A DNA stretch of 45,513 bases from an uncultured Victivallis sp. (GTDB taxonomy: Bacteria; Verrucomicrobiota; Lentisphaeria; Victivallales; Victivallaceae). A program made the translations under genes and the position numbers. The stretch is taken from positions 1 to 45,513 of the forward strand of contig NZ_CALXSK010000031.1 in NCBI RefSeq assembly GCF_944391105.1. Direction: 5' to 3'. The stretch's first letter is position 1. Every line of letters begins with the position of its first letter. Below are positions 43,001-45,513 of the stretch, piece by piece. Under the pieces are notes generated by a model that was given only the letters and a program-made list of their open reading frames with translations, had not been told where the DNA came from and ran no database searches.

Positions 43001-43519
43001 GAGAGCAAACTTTATAAGTTCGCATCCAGGTATTCCAAGTGGATGCAGAATGATCCGAAGTACACGATCCAGATCGAGAGAGTAGAAGGTTGGAGTGCAT
43101 ACAAGGACGGTGCGTATATCTATAACAGCGATTATGCAATTGAAAAATTTGGAAAAAAGTTGAAAACATCTTGGGATCGCAATATTTGGAAAGACAATAC
43201 GGATATTTTTTATGGAGACTGGAAAACAATTTACCGTGATTTCTCAATAACGTGTTGCCCCTGGGAATGGTTTAATTGGGGATTTCGGCCATATGCGAAT
43301 AATGAATCATGGAAACGATTGGGAAAAGATTGGAAATTGGAATACCGGACTTTAGAAATTCACCCAGCCAAAGGGAATCGTATATATTTTGGCCAGAAAT
43401 GGGTTGAGAAGAGCAATGGTTGTGCTCAGATAACGTTTGACCTGATCACGCTTCGAATTTACTACACCATTTCCGGAAAGTCGTTGCCGGAGATGGAAAG
43501 TGAGGTGTTCGGCAAATGA
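40055..43519 (+). CDS. Ser/Thr protein kinase-GTPase fusion with TM segment and large C-terminal region
   Basis: The 1154-residue protein has a kinase domain (1-~280) with Lys34 in YIAKRI, HGDLKPANIIV (Asp131), DWD at 149-151 in place of DFG, and GTPQYMPVEQF. The Gly-rich loop is poor. Next comes a GTPase-like domain (~305-500) with P-loop GHTGSGKT (Lys322) and FDEYAGERL; it resembles the double-GTPase group. A TM helix is at ~540-558, followed by ~590 residues of helical, coiled-coil-like sequence, and a Trp/Tyr-rich end. TTG 40055 is chosen because GGAGGG precedes it; ATG 40028 inside the transporter gene is possible. The final ~550 bases are AT-rich. It overlaps the next gene as ATGA. Confidence 0.85.
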   Translation: MNEKSIVWKTRIAENQQYQSTWHVEVDGVDYIAKRIETGNAEKLQALVKRLRRQVRFSAILNEEEQKRIALFEEMVETPDYVAFLRKYRDGYPLDKWLAARRGSVQDAVDLILKIARAVLVAHEHNVFHGDLKPANIIVGKTGGIAIIDWDTMSISDGVRTELIGQDVTIDQVHGTPQYMPVEQFQGRKITAQNDVYALGVILYQILTGETPFDRDCGKTPTQMAIYKQNHEPESILVKFPSLGIPADLGKIIEESLKNDLNQRILSVAILIQRLEAVGKISSATTAAVPVEQSSAPAASAAAKGRGREYKLVLIGHTGSGKTVLAAGLYATQDKDFSVEDPGSKTQTGIHAINTKTILEEGHWPAATSVGDITRLRFKLNYKGREESIAFDEYAGERLEMENFDQAILKNPDGALILLNPGGRQWHDVRRKNSLMSDMKHYIELLSQKMNNPPIALVVTASDRLQSDLREFALRFQSYVSELENYLIQKKCVYKIFYVSVSGVLENQEHPHLNPQGIKDPFIWLLQRFSSRSHRTAARKIAIAAAVVAVILGLAWSGNCAREYFKVNGFRNSFLALQEEFNRKGTRSLDDLLDYRNALLELRNSACRQNHIDPLFRREVCSAACEPWFLMNFFQKKFRNEIRALEREIDSVNGDYFRRVLERALRRPDQDNRKIAAGLTVWKPLQPEAETVRGELKGKYDREVPPAVERFDANELERRFRGLIESTTIVSYPSDVAELYREWSERKSVLPVEERREMEERLRKLEKSARNMVFLRRFDSLQKKVTGFRDDIDALVNLVNEVKQFQDIDVPGVDEQDVKTKKAELWTALVQTVTNFIASEAAKAQKKLMTQEVYTAPDWVRPVKEQLVVLFPPELRKRFEVQIDQLVSSGKREWEQMQLAKITAFITRIQHCSGADALDELKGFYLENRSNPYLDQVEKKVAEMAEKEFWEKWNQFDYTELAFIRLNEFCNKVKATPSKLIQESKLYKFASRYSKWMQNDPKYTIQIERVEGWSAYKDGAYIYNSDYAIEKFGKKLKTSWDRNIWKDNTDIFYGDWKTIYRDFSITCCPWEWFNWGFRPYANNESWKRLGKDWKLEYRTLEIHPAKGNRIYFGQKWVEKSNGCAQITFDLITLRIYYTISGKSLPEMESEVFGK

Positions 43520-44586
43520 TTACACTGGAACAGGCATTTTACGGGCGGGATCCCGAAAAAGGATATCAGCTGCTCGGATCAAGTGATCCTCGACACGACG
43601 CGGTGGTGACTCGGCTCTGCGATGCGGCGGGTACTCCGGACGGAAGTCCCGTTGTGGAACCGTTTTACATCCATCATATTGAAAACGGCTTCCGGTATAT
43701 GATTTCCGGCTGTGCGGGTACTCCGGACGGGGAGGGGAGGATGACGCTGTTCTTCCACGCATTCATCGGCGGTCAGTTCGAGCTGGAACGTGCGGGATTC
43801 GGAATCGGCGTTCTGATTCAAGAGAAGGCGTTCCGGACGAAATACGAACCCGGCCCGGTGTTTTCCGCGACGTTCGAGGAAAGCTGCTACACGCTGCCCT
43901 GGGGAGAGACCTCCTGGAACTGGAATCACGAAAAACTCGCTGTCCGCAGCCGCAAACCGGAGCTTCCGCTTCTGACCGGGTTATTGAAAAACGCGATAGA
44001 TTCGACTTCGTGGGCCTCGTTTTCGTTTCGTCCGATCGATGAGCTGCAGCTCTATGTGATCTCCGAATTCGTTCCGTTGCCGCGCGACCGCAACTGTGTC
44101 TCCACTTCCGGCGAACTCATCCGGGAAATGACTCCACGGACGCAGGAACCCGTTTCCCTTTCGGAAGGCGCCCCCCACGCAGTCCGTTCCCCGAAATGGA
44201 AAACTGTTCTGCCGATCCTTCTTGCCGGGTCGCTGCTGCTCAACTGCCTGCTTTTGTGCGTACTGCTTTTTCAGAAATCAGACAAGGCATTGTCATCCCA
44301 TTCGGAAGAGGTGAAGGAGTCGAACACCCCGGCCGGAACCACCCGCGCCGAAGTGCTTCGCGAGTTGCGCGATGAGTTTGAGCGGCAGGGATATGAAAGG
44401 CTGAAATCCAGTGAAGAATTTGAGAAGAAGATGATGAATAATAATGCTTTAAAAGAGCAATACGAATATGCGACAGAGAAGGAGAAAGGGAAATGGAAAG
44501 GAAAAGAGATTATCCTGCAAGCGGAAAATTACATCCGTTTTGTTCATGAATTTATTTTTGAAGAAAATGTGGAGAAGGAAAAATGA
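43516..44586 (+). CDS. GAP1-N2-like protein with C-terminal TM helix
   Basis: The 356-residue protein starts with LEQAFYGRDPEKGYQLLGSS, and about 190 residues of mixed fold follow. This resembles the N-terminal type-2 domain of GTPase-associated protein 1 (GAP1-N2), which in other bacteria is encoded beside double-GTPase proteins in predicted conflict or signalling systems. The assignment is by pattern memory and is moderate. A membrane helix is at ~230-252 (VLPILLAGSLLLNCLLLCVL), followed by a ~100-residue charged tail that ends in AT-rich coding DNA. Its ATG overlaps the kinase-GTPase stop (ATGA), which is strong evidence for a stoichiometric partner. Confidence 0.65.
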   Translation: MITLEQAFYGRDPEKGYQLLGSSDPRHDAVVTRLCDAAGTPDGSPVVEPFYIHHIENGFRYMISGCAGTPDGEGRMTLFFHAFIGGQFELERAGFGIGVLIQEKAFRTKYEPGPVFSATFEESCYTLPWGETSWNWNHEKLAVRSRKPELPLLTGLLKNAIDSTSWASFSFRPIDELQLYVISEFVPLPRDRNCVSTSGELIREMTPRTQEPVSLSEGAPHAVRSPKWKTVLPILLAGSLLLNCLLLCVLLFQKSDKALSSHSEEVKESNTPAGTTRAEVLRELRDEFERQGYERLKSSEEFEKKMMNNNALKEQYEYATEKEKGKWKGKEIILQAENYIRFVHEFIFEENVEKEK

Positions 44587-44963
44587 AAACCTGTTTTCTG
44601 TTGTTTGCCGTGATTGTGTGTATTGGATTTTCCGGATTGTTTCTCGGCTGCTGTCTGGAGCAGCGGCAAAACTCTCCGACGCCGCCGGATTTTGAACAGG
44701 AAAAGGCGGAACTGCGTTCGCTCGCCAGGCGCTGCGGCATTCCGGAGTCGCAGTGTAACACCTTGAGCGCTCTGGGGCTGATTTCCGCAATCCGGATTAA
44801 ACTCGATAATTCCGAAGACTATTACGGGTCAACCTTTTCCAGTCAGGAACTGGAGTTGCTGTCAAACCTCGTTTCCGATGAACCGGAGCTCATGCAGAGG
44901 ATTCGCACGTATGATGACTATATCAAAAAACTCAAAGGTCACAGGGTCATCCTACTTCCGTGA
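44583..44963 (+). CDS. Small predicted lipoprotein
   Basis: The 126-residue product has a hydrophobic N-terminus (LLFAVIVCIGFSGLFLGC) with a lipobox-like LFLGC-C, then a ~100-residue soluble domain, mainly helical (QELELLSNLVSDEPELMQRI). I know no family for it. It overlaps the preceding gene as ATGA and is the last gene of the cluster. It probably sits on the outer face of the inner membrane or on the outer membrane, where it could contact the extracytoplasmic parts of the kinase or GAP1-like proteins. Confidence 0.6.
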   Translation: MKTCFLLFAVIVCIGFSGLFLGCCLEQRQNSPTPPDFEQEKAELRSLARRCGIPESQCNTLSALGLISAIRIKLDNSEDYYGSTFSSQELELLSNLVSDEPELMQRIRTYDDYIKKLKGHRVILLP

Positions 44964-45425
44964 GGTTGCCATGAAACAGGAAAAATATCGGACACTGCCC
45001 TTGCCCAACCGCAATCCAACCTCCTTTAAATGGTAAAAAAAACAGGAATCCCGATCCAAATTATGGTTAGAAACGGCAACGAGGAAATTGTCTGACTCCT
45101 ATCTCTGGACATGGTACCATTCGTTACCAAACACGGTTTCCAATTCTCAAACAACCGGTGTTAATATATCTTCGCCCTTTTTTACAACCAGACCCATCAG
45201 AAATCATACATATTTCAACATAAAAAACAGAGGTGGGAAAACCGTTCTTTTATGTTTTTTATCCGGTTATTCCGGTTTTTGTAACGATGAGAGAAACGGT
45301 TTTCCTTGTATTTTGAGGTGAAGCAGACTTGCAGCAGACCCAAAATTTATATCCGGTTTTTATCCGGTTATTTTGAGAATCATGAGGAAACTTGAGCTCA
45401 AACGCGAAAACAGAGCAAAATCAAA
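44964..45425. other. Non-coding, AT-rich tail after the kinase cluster
   Basis: No convincing gene is present. A 22-codon frame (44971-45039) begins seven bases after the lipoprotein stop with GAGG upstream, but has no known relatives. From about 45260 the sequence contains repeated ATCCGGTT units (near 45261, 45351 and 45362) with CCGGTTTTT variants, and two GCAGAC copies near 45321-45339. The base composition resembles the first 600 bases of the window rather than the genes between. Confidence 0.4.
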
Positions 45426-45493
45426 ACCACCGGCTTAGCCGGTGGTATGCACCACGCCTTCAAGGCGATATTGCCGGCAGCCCGACACGGGCT
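45426..45493. repeat. Three tandem perfect hairpins, possible IS200/IS605-type end
   Basis: Hairpin A: ACCACCGGC-TTA-GCCGGTGGT (45426-45446), nine perfect pairs. Hairpin B: CGCC-TTCAA-GGCG (45455-45467). Hairpin C: AGCCCG-ACA-CGGGCT (45479-45493). Short subterminal hairpins of this kind mark the single-strand recognition ends of IS200/IS605 elements and related REP sequences. No TnpA or TnpB reading frame is visible before the window ends, so the element would continue beyond it or be a solo remnant. Confidence 0.45.
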
Positions 45494-45513
45494 CTGAAAA
45501 AATTCGCCAATTG

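Noticed and set aside
45088..45321. 77-codon frame in the AT-rich tail
   Set aside because: No ribosome site, no recognisable family, and it crosses the ATCCGGTT repeat region; probably chance.
1..45513. CRISPR array or prophage
   Set aside because: No regularly spaced direct repeats and no Cas, integrase or phage structural genes were seen.

Overview
The window reads as a bacterial chromosome segment, GC-rich inside genes and AT-rich at both ends. The gene content is an anaerobe-type carbohydrate scavenger: cytosolic sialidase-like protein, sialate O-acetylesterase lipoprotein, CE7 deacetylase, N-acetylglucosamine-6-phosphate deacetylase and polyol-phosphate genes, plus a membrane-tethered kinase/GTPase apparatus of the kind found in PVC-type bacteria. 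A Lentisphaerota (Victivallis-like) host is my best guess. It is inferred from gene style, not from a marker gene.

Layout. 1-690: AT-rich scar with a 5'-truncated unknown gene, a decayed IS66 transposase tail and an initiator tRNA-Met gene. 817-1764 (-): orphan ATP-cone protein. 1848-5596 (+): etfB-etfA-acyl-CoA dehydrogenase. 5685-13970 (+): a long co-directional run of rpoZ, purE, a MarC-like membrane protein, an anti-sigma kinase/STAS pair, a type I secretion ATPase and its HlyD partner, nagA and a SAM methyltransferase. 14038-16650 (-): MATE transporter and a sialidase-like BNR protein behind a consensus promoter. 16813-23520 (+): a complete trp operon in the order leader-E-G-D-C-F-B-A, with a ribosome-mediated attenuator legible in the sequence. 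23517-27102 (-): xseB, a CE7 deacetylase and a sialate O-acetylesterase lipoprotein. 27328-32681: class II aldolase (+), bidirectional terminator, PfkB-type sugar kinase and a glycerophosphodiesterase/sorbose-1-phosphate-reductase-like fusion (-), and a divergent DeoR regulator (+), which together look like a polyol/ketose-phosphate catabolic locus. 32770-44963 (+): the most unusual region. A consensus promoter leads into a ~360-nt structured leader with two mini-ORFs, then an exported Lon-type protease without AAA+ domain, an exported M48 protease, a Pro-rich single-TM protein, a zinc ribbon-2xFHA-ABC transporter, a Ser/Thr kinase-GTPase-TM fusion, a GAP1-N2-like TM protein and a small lipoprotein. 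44964-45513: AT-rich tail with short repeats and three tandem perfect hairpins resembling an IS200/IS605-type end.

How the parts work together. The trp genes form one translationally coupled unit (many ATGA or longer overlaps) controlled by a Trp-codon leader peptide and a 2:3/3:4 RNA switch, with feedback likely through the TrpE LLES motif. The 33-45 kb genes look like one membrane signalling apparatus: kinase and GTPase domains inside, phospho-peptide-reading FHA domains on a transporter, and two exported proteases plus long extracytoplasmic tails outside. Its job (envelope signalling, or a conflict/defence system of the GTPase-GAP1 type) cannot be settled from sequence alone.
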